Source: Nipponacmea schrenckii
Lineage: Eukaryota > Mollusca > Gastropoda > Lottiidae
NCBI GenBank assembly: GCA_030562195.1
Contig: JAUJPP010000007.1
Coordinates: 4,154,001-4,218,000, forward strand
Direction: 5' to 3'
Length of the DNA stretch: 64,000 nucleotides
In this document: positions 11,672 to 24,500 of the stretch, piece after piece
Numbering within the stretch: the first letter of the stretch is position 1
Layout: each line of letters opens with the position of its first letter
Notes under the pieces: generated by a model
What the model saw: the letters and a program-made list of their open reading frames with translations, nothing else
What the model was told of the DNA's origin: nothing
The model's database searches: none
Made by a program: the position numbers and the translations under genes

Positions 11672-12758
11672 ATCGCATAGAAGATATATGTTTTGTCTTT
11701 GAAATAAGTTTAATAGTTTTTCTTGTATGTAGTATACCTTGCATGTTATGTGCATCATAAAAATAATATTCCTTGATCTATTAGATTGGATCTGTAACTT
11801 CTTCAGATTTCATTTTACGTTAGGAAAATGTTACACAGTATTAGCTTTGTAAGAACCCGTTGTCTCATTTACGATCATGATTTTTACGCTACATGAAAAG
11901 TTTAAATGACTAACATAAGACAAGTCTACAAAAGCCATTGCTTTTGGCTTTTAAGCCTTAAGGTAGAATTTGGGAATAGACAAATAAATACTCAATTAAA
12001 AGAATGAAACAATTTGCCACGTTTCTTCATACCAGGGATTATAGTTAAAATGGGTATTGCTCCCTTTCATTTACTGGGTTTTTCATTATGCATGTTATGC
12101 CACCTGCAATATGACTGTTCATATAGGCTACATATTGTTGAGAATGTTATCATAATTACCCCCTACCCTGATGAAAACCTCTGGAACTGACTGCCATGTG
12201 CATATATCACTTATTACCATGTAAGCTTATCCATTTTCCTCTTCAACGTTTTACGACATTTTTCACATTTTATCGTTGCTTTCACAATACGATATATTTT
12301 CGTCATGTAGTTGTAGAATGACAGACGCACGATCTTCAGTATTAAATTTACCTTCTTAAAATTGAGTCTCAAAGTACATGCTTACCTGTGAGTTTGCTTG
12401 AGTGAAAGAGCAGCAGTTCGGAAGAACATGATTCAATAATTGAGGCTTCCATTTTATTTATTTTATTCTTAACTACGATATTGCTGATAAATTAAATGAA
12501 GACGTATGGACGGCAAAGGGGGGTTATTAATCTCCAGTGACGAGAATGAAAAAGCTGTGAAAGCAACGGTTAGATGTTAGTGTAATCAATATATGAAATC
12601 GATTTAAATCAGATGAATCAATTTTCTTGTTTGCTGTCTTGAAAGATAGTTTGTTTTCTGATGATATTTATTTAAGATCTGTCGTAGACTCTATTATCTC
12701 AGACAAGTGGCCTTGCTATCGGCCATCTTTCAATATCAAAGTCATTAGTAAATCATTC
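11672..12758. repeat. Tandem duplication, first copy (blocks A+B)
   Basis: Block A (11,672-12,152) recurs at 12,792-13,281, and block B (12,153-12,758) recurs at about 14,784-15,404. In the first copy A and B are contiguous. Shared landmarks are TCGCATAGAAGATATATG at the start of A, AATTACCCCCTACCCTGATG at the start of B and TAGTAAATCATTC at its end. Identity is very high, so the duplication is recent. No gene is supported inside. Confidence 0.85.
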
Positions 12759-13321
12759 AATTTTAAAATAAATTAAAGGATTAAGAACAGTTTCGCATAG
12801 AAGATATATGTTTTGTCTTTGAAATAAGTTTAATAGTTTTTCTTGTATGTAGTATATCTTGCATGTTATGTGCATCATAAAAATAATATTCCTTGATCTA
12901 TTAGATTGGATCTGTAACTTCTTCAGATTTCATTTTACGTTAGGAAAATGTTACACAGTATTAGCTTTGTAAGAACCCGTTGTCTCATTTACGATCATGA
13001 TTTTTACGCTACATGAAAAGTTTAAATGACTAACATATGACAAGTCTACAAAGCCATTGCTTTTGGCTTTTAAGCCTAAGTAAAGAGTGTTATGAATTTG
13101 GGAATAGACAAATAAATACTCAATTAAAAGAATGAAACAATTTGCCACGTTTCTTCATACCAGGGATTATAGTTAAAATGGGTATTGCTTCCTTTCATTT
13201 ACTGGGTTTTTCATTATGCATGTTATGCCACCTAGCAATTTGACTGTTCATATAGGCTACATATTGTTGAGAATGTTATCATTTTTTGCTATGAATAACC
13301 TGGTCAAATTGTTAGTTAATA

Positions 13322-14106
13322 CAAGATTGCTTGCCAGGCAAGGTCATATACGCCCACCGGCAGAATTGACTTTATGATCCTTAGAATGAAATATTCAACC
13401 TAAATCATACACTTCTTTACTGGGGTGATAAATGTACAATATTACTAAGTTTTATCTAACAATGCAATTAAGTTTCATTAAAATATGTCAAGAATTGTAC
13501 CTTCTAACAATGCAATAACTCTTTTATTAGTTTTTGGTATTTTTCATTTTTGATAGGTTTCATCCTTAGGTGATAATAAACAATTTCAGCAAAATCCATG
13601 AAGAATTGTGCCTTGTAGATTGTTTATAAACCAGAATCGAATATATTTTAAAGATCAAGGACAATAAATCATATGAAATACATTTCGATATTTTTTATAT
13701 TCAATAAGTTTCATTCTTCGGTGATGATAAACAATTTCAACCAGTTTCTCCAAAGTCTGTAAAGAATAATTGTGCCTTAGAGTGTTACCGAGTCAAAAAT
13801 CGAACGCGTTTTAAGGAACAAGGGCAATGAATCATGTTAAATATCTCTAGATTTTGTCGGATTTTCAATAGGATTCATCCTTGGACGATAATAAACAAAT
13901 TCAGCAAGTTTCGTCATTATCCATGAAGAATTTGTTTATTTATCTGATTTTCAATAGGGTTCATCCTTGAGTTATAACCCCCTCTCTCCCCAAATTTTAT
14001 CCAGAATTGCACAATGTAGAGTGCTTACGAGCAGTAACTGATACTCCGGACGGACGGACATGGTTGACGACAATATAGGCTCCACATTAACATGTGGGCG
14101 TATAAA
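13322..14106 (+). mobile_element. Pearl/HINE-like element, copy 3 (different core)
   Basis: The left end is GCTTGCCAGGCAAGGTCATA followed by TACGCCCAC; the right end is GGACGGACGGACATGG, then a hairpin and ACATGTGGGCGTATA, as in copies 1 and 2. The core is different: units around TTTCATCCTTAGGTGATAAT start near 13,558, 13,710, 13,870 and 13,958, roughly 150-160 bp apart. Identical ends around an unrelated core suggest modular elements. Confidence 0.6.
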
Positions 14107-14783
14107 AATGAAAGCTTTCAATGTTACTATTAATGACCCCACGATAAGTTTTAGAAGGAAAGTGAAATATTGCAACATGCGTAACGTTGTTAAGGTATCC
14201 TCAAGGAACATATATAAATTATAATTAATTTTTAATTGATGGTGTCTTGCCTTCAAGGTGGCAATTAAACAAAAACTTTTTCTGTATGCCCTTGACCCAT
14301 AGGGTCAAAGCATTGTGAATATACTCATTAAAACTGCCAACTCATGCGTGCACCATAAAGAATACTTCCTCAAAATGTGCTGTATAAGAAAGAAAAGGTG
14401 CTTTAGTCATTTAGATAACCATGCTAGTCTGTGATACGATTTCATGGCCTGACAATAAATGTAAATTGCTGACATAGGCATAAATAAATCTAAAACATAA
14501 TGTGCAGAAAAAGATGTGTGCCCCCATTTTATTTACAAGCTATTATTAGTCTTATTCAAATACTTATAACGCCAACGTACTGATTTATTGTCTAATGCAC
14601 TGAAGGCTGCGTAGCATTTGTACAAATACAGTTTGTAGTTTCAGAATCTGTTATCAAGCTACAAAGGCAAAGTTCAATCAAAAATAAGTATCAGCTACTT
14701 CCCTTATTAAACAAATTTCGGGTTTTAAACCTACTCCTTTCTGAGTACGTTACGAAGGACCTCATTAACACAGTTAATTTAGA
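14107..14783. other. Remainder of the insertion; no gene seen
   Basis: This is single-copy-like AT-rich DNA between the pearl-like element and block B'. It has no open frame with recognisable content and no obvious terminal repeats. Confidence 0.4.
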
Positions 14784-15404
14784 AATTACCCCCTACCCTG
14801 ATGAAAACCTCTGGAACTGACTGCCATGTGCATATATCACTTATTACCATGTAAGCTTATCCATTTTCCTCTTCAACGTTTTACGACATTTTTCACATTT
14901 TATCGTTGCTTTCACAATACGATATATTTTCGTCATGTAGTTGTAGAATGATAAATGTTGGAAAAACCAGACGCACGATCTTCAGTATTAAATTTACCTT
15001 CTTAAAATTGAGTCTCAAAGTACATGCTTACCTGTGAGTTTGCTTGAGTGAAAGAGCAGCAGTTCGGAAGAACATGATTCAATAATTGAGGCTTCCATTT
15101 TATTTATTTTATTCTTAACTACGATATTGCTGATAAATTAAATGAAGACGTATGGACTGCAAAGGGGGGTTATTGATCTCCAGTGACGAGAATGAAAAAG
15201 CTGTGAAAGCAACGGTTAGATGTTAGTGTAATCAATATATGAAATCGATTTAAATCAGATGAATCAATTTTCTTGTTTGCTGTCTTGAAAGATAGTTTGT
15301 TTTCTGATGATATTTATTTAAGATCTGTCGTAGACTCTATTATCTCAGACAAGTGGCCTTGCTATCGGCCATCTTTCAATATCAAAGTCATTAGTAAATC
15401 ATTC

Positions 15405-18400
15405 TATATTTTAACACAAACAAGAAATAATCAGTCTTTTCATACGGATACAATGTATTGCCAAGGGCAGTAATTCGTATTCTAAGTCACTGTGAGAGTT
15501 ATTGTTCTGTATAGTGTATCATTATTTCTTGAGACAAACGGTTGCTGAAAGCAGTGTGTACAGAATGGTAGCCTATTTACTTAGGAACTGGATGATTGCC
15601 ATTTTATCTGACTTCATTTGGTTTAATAATCAGATATATGTATGTGGTTGAGAATTGAATGGTTAGATAGTATACAATATAGTAAATGTAATGTTAGTGA
15701 TAAGCTTTATCACTTTATTAATGACCCCGACTGGCTTAACCGTGTTTTTAAGTCATCAAAAAATTCTCGATTGAATACATTTTTAGTATGTATTACCATT
15801 CCTCTTGGGACCTCATTGAAGCAAAACAAAAAAACAAAAAACAAATCGACAGCGATGTCCAGAATCTTGCCGAGTAACTTTCAAATGAATTCAATCTATT
15901 GTTTTTTGCGTTTTGCTTACAAAATATTTATCTCAAAACATTGGTATTGATAACAAACCTTTACGGTAGAGGTAAGAAACTTTCTTCAATGGAAATTGTA
16001 AAAGGAATTGTCAGAACCTAGTTGCAAGGACTAAGCGAGCTTAAAAAACTATTGGAATTTGGTAATTTGAACCTCCTTTTATTATCATAAACCTGTGGAG
16101 GCAAATCTCTTTGATATATCATGTTGGTTATGATTCAATTATAACCTTACTGCTCGGGGCATGCTCTTTCTTCTTAGGTAAAACTTACCCAGGTTCTTTA
16201 TTATAGGTTATAAGTTTAAAAAAAAGTAAATATAAGTTTCAAAGGCGGTGAAATATTGACAACACGCAACTTACAGAAGGTAATTTTAATGGTACGATCT
16301 AATGAAGAGACAGTTTCTAATAATGATCATGTCAAAGACAGGAAAAAACTCATTCTGGGGAATTACATATATCCTACTGTTACTGACACCATGGATCTTA
16401 ACTATTAAATCACGGTAACTCAATTTAATATATTTATCATACATTGCTAACAGGAAAGTTAAATTATTCCTAATTACATCGAATACTTTGAGTCTATTTC
16501 AAAAATTAAATTTCTAATGATTGTTAATACCGACTAAGAGTTGAAGTGGAAATCACGAAACACAAAGGTACAAATCACTAGATGCTAATAAACATCCACA
16601 GTGGAATGCGGGTAAAAAAATAAAAGAAACATATCAAAGAGTCCCTCGTTAAATTAATAAATTTAGTTTCAATTTAATTGTCGAAGATTTGATTCAGATT
16701 GCTCTTTTTCTAAAACAGGTCAGAATAAGGTCAGCGATTTGAAAGAGTAGACAGGATTGGATTCTAATCCGGTGTTCCATACAATTTTTTTTTTTTTTTT
16801 TTTTTTGGCGGTTTTTTCCTCCGTAAACATGACCGTACATTAAGTTCTACAACACTACAGGGTAAAGTGAATAATATATCTGTCAGTACCATCGTTGCAA
16901 TCAAATATCTTAGGTTTTAAGAGGGTATTAAAACTACTTTAACGTAGAAAAAAGGTCACTGAGAGTCCAAAGAGTTTTAAAAACAACGTCATAAAGAAAG
17001 AAACTTCAAGTGTTTCCAGTATTACAGTGTGTCGAATCAGGAACTTTTAAGTAGAAATATAAATGTGACGTGGGGAGTGTAGACATCCGGCTTTAAGACA
17101 TCAATAGTTGTCATTGATGAAGGGGAGAATGATAAAAAGTGACAATTTATATTAATTAACCAGTCTAATAATGCTTGATAGTCGTTGAAAACGCTTTGCA
17201 TTCAGACAGAAGTTTCCCGAGACTCGTTATGTTTTCATTATTATTCACAGGTTTCATTGATAAACTCTTTCTTATCACGGAATACGTGATTTTTATTGGA
17301 TTTGTTTAATATATGTTATGCTTATGACTGAGACTCGTGTTTAAAGTCTGCAAGCCATACGGATTGGTTTTAAATGAATACTACCTCTTAGCAAATGCAC
17401 CCTTACTATGTTTGAAATAAACATTATATTGCATGTATTTCATTTTGGTAGTATTATATTGAACATAATTATCTATAACACATCCAGTGGTATTGCAGTG
17501 TATTATGATGCAATACAAAATACAATAAAAACATTTTTTGTTTAAATACATTTAGTAATAAAAATATATAAGGTGGTTACGGAAAGGTTCGAAGTCTATG
17601 GCCCACCAAAGCTCACTGAAAGGAATTTTCTCCTCATCTAATACAGAACTTACGACCCTGGTGTCAGGAATCCAATTATATTCCCAATATAAAACAACAG
17701 TTCACGTAACCATTTTTTACTACAGTATCTTATTGAATTGTTTTATTGAATCATGCGCTTCGTTTTACACATACAGTGATAATCCTGACATGTTCTTCAG
17801 TTTTACTTTGACCTCTAGTTTATTCGATTTGGCTTGTGATATCAATATTCTTCTAAGTTTTATAATCTTTCTGTCACTATGTAAACTTAAGCGCAATATT
17901 AAATGTATAGATGTTTTCTATCTAGTAGAAAAGATTAGAAAACAGAATAATATGATAGCCAACACTATAATTGTGTATGGAAATGGCACTTTATAGTTCC
18001 ATTCATGGTTTAAAATAGATATTGTTATCGGATAGTGTAGGTGGACTATTCCTTATAGAAGTTATTAAAAGCCAATTCAAGTGGAGATTAAGAAGCATTA
18101 ATGTTTGTATCTGAGAGCATGACATGAATAACCGCTGTATTATTCCAAGTAATATACAAGACCATGATAGCTACTCGAGATACTGAAGTACTTTAAGATA
18201 GTGTTTTCTCTGGCTATATAAAATTGAATTAAATAGAGCAGTACCTACCAACTACTACGACTACCAAGATCTTTACTTATTTTGTTGTATTTGCCTATCA
18301 ACCAAGCAATACCTACCTTTGTACATGTAACTAGGTACCTCTTTGGGCTTATTAGCCTATTTTTTTACAATTGCCAAGGGCTTTTTTTAAACACATATCC

Positions 18401-19989
18401 ATCTTTTATTATTCATTTCCATCCACATGACGCCTTTTCCGTTATCATGAATTTAAATCAACTGTTTGTTGTTTTTCGAGTTGGCCTAAATGTACGTTGT
18501 GCGTTTTCAACACGGACTTGAGGTCATGGAATGCCTTGTCTTTAGAGGATATTGTTGGAAGGAGATGGATTTCCTGTGACACGAAACTTAATTTGTTACT
18601 TCATTATAAAGAAACCTTTATTTCTCGTCTAGTTTCTTCACAGGTTTCATTCTTCATAAACAATCTCTTTTTCAGATTTATATTGATTCTAAAGGTCAAT
18701 TTGATTGAAACCTTATCACAAACAATTTTCGATATTCGCCTATTGACTTGTTAACAATGGTTAACATATATATGGACATGATTATATGGATAACATTATT
18801 TTACTTTATTGAATAACTTGCGACGTTTCGACGAGGTTACTCCTGTTTTATCACGCAAATAGAGAATGTATAGTTGTGATCAATTAACATGGTGATAATA
18901 AAGTAAATCCATCCGAAGGTGAAACGGTTATGAAAAGTATTAATAGAGTACACTAATCAACAGTTATAAGGGAATATATTTAGAAGTGGAAATCAGATAT
19001 AACAAGAAACACAAGGATAATGTTCTGGTTTAACTCTCTTGTTTAACAACAAAGCACATAACGTTTCAACATAAACGTCAGATGTAATAAAGATTGATAA
19101 TGTATATTATTTAACATGAGGATATATACTACTGGAATAAAGTAACTTCATCATCTACATTTATGCCACGTTCTAATGAAATAAAATAAGAACATGATAT
19201 TTGGTATTCTGTTGAATCACTGTTTAACGGTTGACAGGATAACATTGAATTGACACTAGGCATCCTGGCGGGCCCTCGAAGAGATGTGGTGTCAAAAGTC
19301 AGTTCAGAAACTCAATAACGTTGTGTCCACCACTGGCATTGATGCAGGCTTAACTACGATAATATAAAACCATTGATTTGACTTCTTACGTTTTTTTGAC
19401 AAAGATAAGTTATGGACTTTACGCAGTCTGGTTTCTGGTACTTTTGCTTATGGGCACTATGCTTCACTTATTGAGACGATTTACTGTGATGCATGTAAGC
19501 CATAATTTTCATTACGAAAAGAAATCATAACGCTAATTATTATAATAATATTTTTTTCATTTTAACAAATTACCCACTGTTAAATTAAACCGTGAAGCAA
19601 TCCGTTATAACTATTTTATAGAAAGATCAATGAATGCTTATCGTACAGTGATATGATATTTGTATGATAGTTATAATTGGATTATTGATTTTTCAATCAA
19701 ATCTCACTCACTTTCTTCTGCCTTGTCTCCTGTCTAATCCATTCTGTCAGTCTCAATTTGAAGACATCTTATTTGACAAATGGTGAAGTTATATCCATAT
19801 TTCATTTAAAATAGGCCTTTACCATTGTAAATCAAACGTGAAACAACAAAAGACTTGAAAGGCAAAGTTCCAGACAAAATCGGTTGATCTTAGAATGCTC
19901 ATTCAATCTTTGTGATATGTCGGAATTTGTCGTATGATTTTTAAGTAGTAGTTTATTCAGTATAACAGAACAAAATCGGTCTTACAAGA
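15405..19989. other. Long region without a recognisable gene
   Basis: The longest open frame is 17,598-17,996 (+, 132 codons), rich in hydrophobic residues with possible membrane stretches, but it has no recognisable motif and low-complexity codon use, so it is left uncalled. Frames at 15,642-15,950 and 18,282-18,754 are likewise unsupported. A poly-T tract lies near 16,785-16,806. On the minus strand, 18,820-18,860 resembles a decayed hammerhead-type terminal sequence of a Penelope-like element (core ending CGTCGAAACGTCGC). Confidence 0.4.
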
Positions 19990-20069
19990 ACCCAGTATAA
20001 CATTACAGCACTTTATATAACATTGCGGAATGTCCTTTAGCTGCAGACTGTCAAGTCATCTAGGTTAGA

Positions 20070-21130
20070 TCTGTAATGTTATATAACAGTAAAACATTAC
20101 TAAACTTAGTATAACATTATTAAACCCAGTATAATATTATTAAACTCAGTATAACATTATTAAACTCAGTATAACATTATTTAACCCAGTTTGACATTAT
20201 TAATATCAGTATGACATCATTAATCTCAGTATGACATTATTAATCTCAGTATGACATATAATATTAAGTCAGTATAACATTATTGAACTCCTTATTATAT
20301 TCTTAACTCAGTGTAGAATTATTAACTCAGTATAATATTATAGACTCAATATATCATTATAAAACTCAATACTGAATAACATTATTAAAATCAGTAGAAC
20401 ATTATTAAAATCAGTCTAACATTATTAAACTCGGTATAACATTATTAAACTCAGTATAACATTATAAAACTCAGTATAACATTATTAAACTCAGTATAAC
20501 ATTATAAAACTCAGTATAACATTATTAAACCCAGTATAACATTATTAAACTCAGTATAACATTATTTAACCAAGTTTGACATTATTAGTCTCAGTATGAC
20601 ATTATTAATCTCAGGATGACATATAATATTAACTCAGTATAACATTATTAACTCGTCATTATATTATTAACTCAGTGTAGAATTATTAACTCAGTATAAC
20701 ATTATTAAACTCAGTCTAACATTATAAAACCCAATACTGTATAACATTATTTAAATCAGTAGAACATTATTAAAATCAGTAGAACATCATTAAACTCCTT
20801 ATAATATTATTAAACTCAGTGTAACATTATTAAACTCAGTATAACATTATAAACTCAATATTGTATAACATTATTAAAATCAGTAGAACATTATTAAACT
20901 CCTTATAATTTTATTAAACTCAGTGTAGCATTATTTACTCAGTACAACATTATTTAATTCAGTATAACATTATAAAACTCAGTACAACATTATTAAACTC
21001 AGTATATCATAATTAAATTCAGTATAACCTTATTAAACTCCTTATAACATTATTTAACTCAGTATATAACATTATTAAACTCTTTTTATAACATTATTAA
21101 ACTTGGTATGACATTGTAAAATTCGGTATA
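20070..21130 (+). repeat. 20-bp tandem satellite
   Basis: The array is built on the unit TAACATTATTAAACTCAGTA, repeated some fifty times with substitutions and small indels; variants include CAGTAGAACATTATTAAAAT and CAGTATGACATTATTAATCT. It begins after a few scattered units (about 19,990) and ends about 460 bp before the ATG of the G-alpha gene, so it may overlap that gene's promoter or 5' leader region. Confidence 0.9.
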
Positions 21131-21594
21131 GCTTTAACATACTGGTTTTACTTAAAAGGTTGATCTATGATGCCAATATAAATCTTGAGATGTTGTTGTA
21201 ACTGAAAGATGATGGGTACAAAACACTTCAAAATGTATAAACCTTTATACTTACAACATATGTTTATAATAAATGTTTTTTTCTATGAAATATTGTGATA
21301 ATAATCCTATAAAGATAATGTAATTTATATTTGGTACAAATACAAGTTTTCATAATATATATGTTACATTAAAAATAATCGAGTAGCTAGTTTGGGTTCT
21401 TAGAATGAATGTACATCACAATTACATAACAAACAGAATATGGCGAATAAAATCGGCAATGCCCAATGTGTAGTCGAATAATATTAATTTTAAGTTACGT
21501 TCTTGTTATTCAAGACGTAATGGGTTCGAGATATTTCAATATAAAATGTTATCAGAACATGTTTTGTATATTTCAGACTTTCTCCCTATCTAAT
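21131..21594 (+). promoter_or_regulatory. Upstream region of the G-alpha gene
   Basis: AT-rich sequence lies between the satellite and the first coding exon. An ATG at 21,466 is in frame with the G-alpha ATG and uninterrupted, but the added 43 residues are hydrophobic and unlike a G-alpha N terminus. A TTTCAG at 21,571-21,576 could be the acceptor of a non-coding first intron. No TATA box or other promoter element can be assigned with confidence. Confidence 0.3.
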
Positions 21595-24500
21595 ATGAGT
21601 AAAGGAGGTCGAGCAGCCTTGGCTAGAAGTAGGTCAATAGATCATCAAATAGATGAAGATCGAGAAAAGAAACAGAAAGAAGTCCAGTTATTACTCTTAG
21701 GTATTATGAAAAATTATTTGTTGGTCAATATGTTGGTCGAATACATAGCTCCCAAGCAAAAGAGGCTGGCCCGACTCTGGTCCCTCTACTTTCATTTTTT
21801 TCATTTTGCATAGTAAAATAATAGTCTGGAAAATTGTTTTCTAGGATGAAATTGTTTATAGGAACTGAGAATTTAAAACTCTTAGTGCACTGTATTCAGT
21901 TTCAATTTTTTATTAAGGTGGTGCTGGTTCGGGTAAAAGTACGTTTATAAAACAACTTCAACTACATTATGGCAATGGCTTTCCAGAATCAGAAAGGGAT
22001 ATTTTTACTGAACAAATTCTGAAAAATACAACAGAAGGTTTGGTTCTTATACTTGAACAAATGGAAATTCTGGGCATTGAATTCGAAAAAGAAGAGACTG
22101 AGGTAATTTCTGTTATAATTAGACCTGAAGCTTAGTATACCCACAGATCCTTCATGGGATCTCCATACCGATAGTTGTCTCCCCATCAAGTCAGTCTGTT
22201 CCCTTCTTGTACCCTCAGTTTTCAGAGACTATCGTCATAGTTTCTGTTCTGCCTTTCAGTATAAACGTTATAGAGCTTTACCTGCTGGCAAAATAAATGT
22301 TTGAACTACTTTACTTTTTATAAAATTATGTGAGATACACATTTATTTTTGATTAAATGTCGAATTTATTCCCAATGTAATATCATTAGCCTCGAGACAA
22401 TGGCGCATTTGCTTGAATAATTATTAAACATGTATTATTGTCCTGGGGACTATTCAGATGACTAAAAATAGCATATGTCATCATATACTTGTAAGCCTTC
22501 ATTGAGAAGGATTGTCAGTACATAGGTGAAAGTAGTTTTCGGGTTAACGATTGACGGTAATCGATGGTAATATATTATACCTCCAATAGCAAAGGGTTAA
22601 CGTTTTAGATTAACGATCTGAAATGCTCATCATTTACATTTTCATCGCCGAAAGCGATATGCTCCAATCAAAAGTTTTGCTTTTGACCGTTTAAGGTACA
22701 TGGTACAGTACGGTCCTTAAAGTTTACATTGACCCCCATTCGTCCATTACCTTTCAGCCATATGGTATAGAACTATCAGGAAAACATCCCAGAGTTTCTA
22801 TGAAAATAATACTTAGCAAAATGGCGGAAGACGAAGAAGCCGCAATAAAGGCTCAACAAAACCGTAAAAATGCCGATTTATCTCCAAAGATGGCGAAGTT
22901 AAAATTATCAGCACCTTATCTAAGACCTAATACTGAAATGATACAACAGATCTGGAGTGATGCTGGTGTTCAGTGTTGTTATGCCTCAAGACATAAATTT
23001 ACTCCAGAAAAACTAACACATAGCGAAGAATAGTGAGTTATTTTGGTTAAACTAACACAAATATACCCCCTTGCTGTGAAGTACTACCACTTTCTTCACT
23101 TTTAGATAAAAAAAATATTCCATTACGAATATCTGTTACATATTTAACAGTCTAAACCTATATCTGAAAAAGATACTTGTATTTTAAATTTCCAATTTCT
23201 TTTTATGACATTAAAGGACTTGCAAAATTCCGCATTCATGAAGTAACAATTTATAATTTATAAAAACAAACTGCCAAAACTATTGCGTACAGAACGTTAT
23301 CGTTGAATTGAAACAGAAACATTGTTTTTGAATGTAGTGGTCTGCTTTATTTCAGTTTTCTAGAGAGTATTGATAGAATAAGTAAGAGGAATTTTGTACC
23401 AACAGTACAAGATATATTATATATTCGTCAACCAACATTGGGTGTGATGGAGAATACATTTGAAATAGATAATCTTATTTACAGGTGAGCTTGAATCCAT
23501 TCCTATTATGGAACAAAATATTTTTCATCAATTACCTGCAGTTTTCACCTTTGATTACTAAACACAGTCGTGGTGCAGACACCATTGTGAAAAACTTAAT
23601 GTATTTATAATCTTATTAAGAAACTAGATGTGCAGTAGCTGATTGTAAATATTTGGACCGAAAAGATCTTGCTAAGACCACCACTCTTTGTTTTTTTTAT
23701 GTAGAAACAGATTCATGTTCTTGAGTTATTCAAACACTTTAACCGCAACATTACAGGGTCATTGACGTAGCGGGGCAGAAGAGTTTAAGAAAGAAATGGA
23801 TTCATTTCTTTGAGGCAGTAACAGCTGTTATGTTTTTTGTTCCATTAAGTGGTTATGATGAAGTGTTAGAAGAGGATACAACAATGGTAAGTACATGATA
23901 ATGTTACGGCACCATCATAGTAATGATCAAATAGCACGAAACACTCAAAGTGTTTTCCGGGAAGAGTTTTTGGGGAGTTAACCAGCGCTGTCAACCACTG
24001 ATATTCTCTCACCCCCTCATCTATGAAATACCTTATCTTTGACACTGTGATATTTATTTGAATGATTAGAAGTATATATTATCCTACATTCTTGTTAAAT
24101 GTAATAATAATAATAAGCTCTTTGTAAACTAATGGTAAAGTACATCTATGATGAAAGTATCCCACCAATAAGTGGGTTTCGTGATCTAATATACTTAAAA
24201 ATATAAATATCCACTTATTTGTTCTAATTATTCAGAAAAAATATTTCCAAAAATTACCAATGATGCCAAATACCAACTTCCTGTTTATTTAACCTATTAT
24301 AAATATCTTTCTTTTTTTTCCCTTCTACTTAATGATGACAGCTGAAAATAGACAATTTAATATAGAAATCAACTGGAGATCTTGAAAACTAATTAATTCT
24401 ATGGCAGTCTATATATACTAACAAACAAGTTTATTGTATGGTTTGTCTGAAATAAATGCGTCGTTTTATGAAATGATAAATATACATGTAATGATGCGTA

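Larger units (their letters stand above)
12792..15404. repeat. Tandem duplication, second copy, split by an insertion
   Basis: The second copy consists of A' (12,792-13,281) and B' (14,784-15,404), separated by 1.5 kb of unrelated DNA (13,282-14,783). That insertion carries a pearl-like element (13,322-14,106). A' and B' differ from A and B by few substitutions and small indels. An open frame at 15,273-15,473 lies in B' and also reads through part of B, but is not recognisable. Confidence 0.85.

Noticed and set aside
17598..17996. 132-codon open frame as a membrane protein gene
   Set aside because: Hydrophobic composition follows AT-rich DNA, and there is no recognisable motif, no partner exons and no homology I can name.
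20070..21130. CRISPR-like array
   Set aside because: The units are contiguous, with no unique spacers, in a eukaryotic genome; it is a satellite.
21466..21594. Upstream in-frame ATG as the start of the G-alpha protein
   Set aside because: The extra 43 residues are hydrophobic and unlike any G-alpha N terminus, and a TTTCAG lies inside.
11508..22102. Orphan exon at 11,508-11,597 as an alternative first exon of the G-alpha gene
   Set aside because: Its donor is phase 0, while G-alpha exon 2 must be entered in phase 1.
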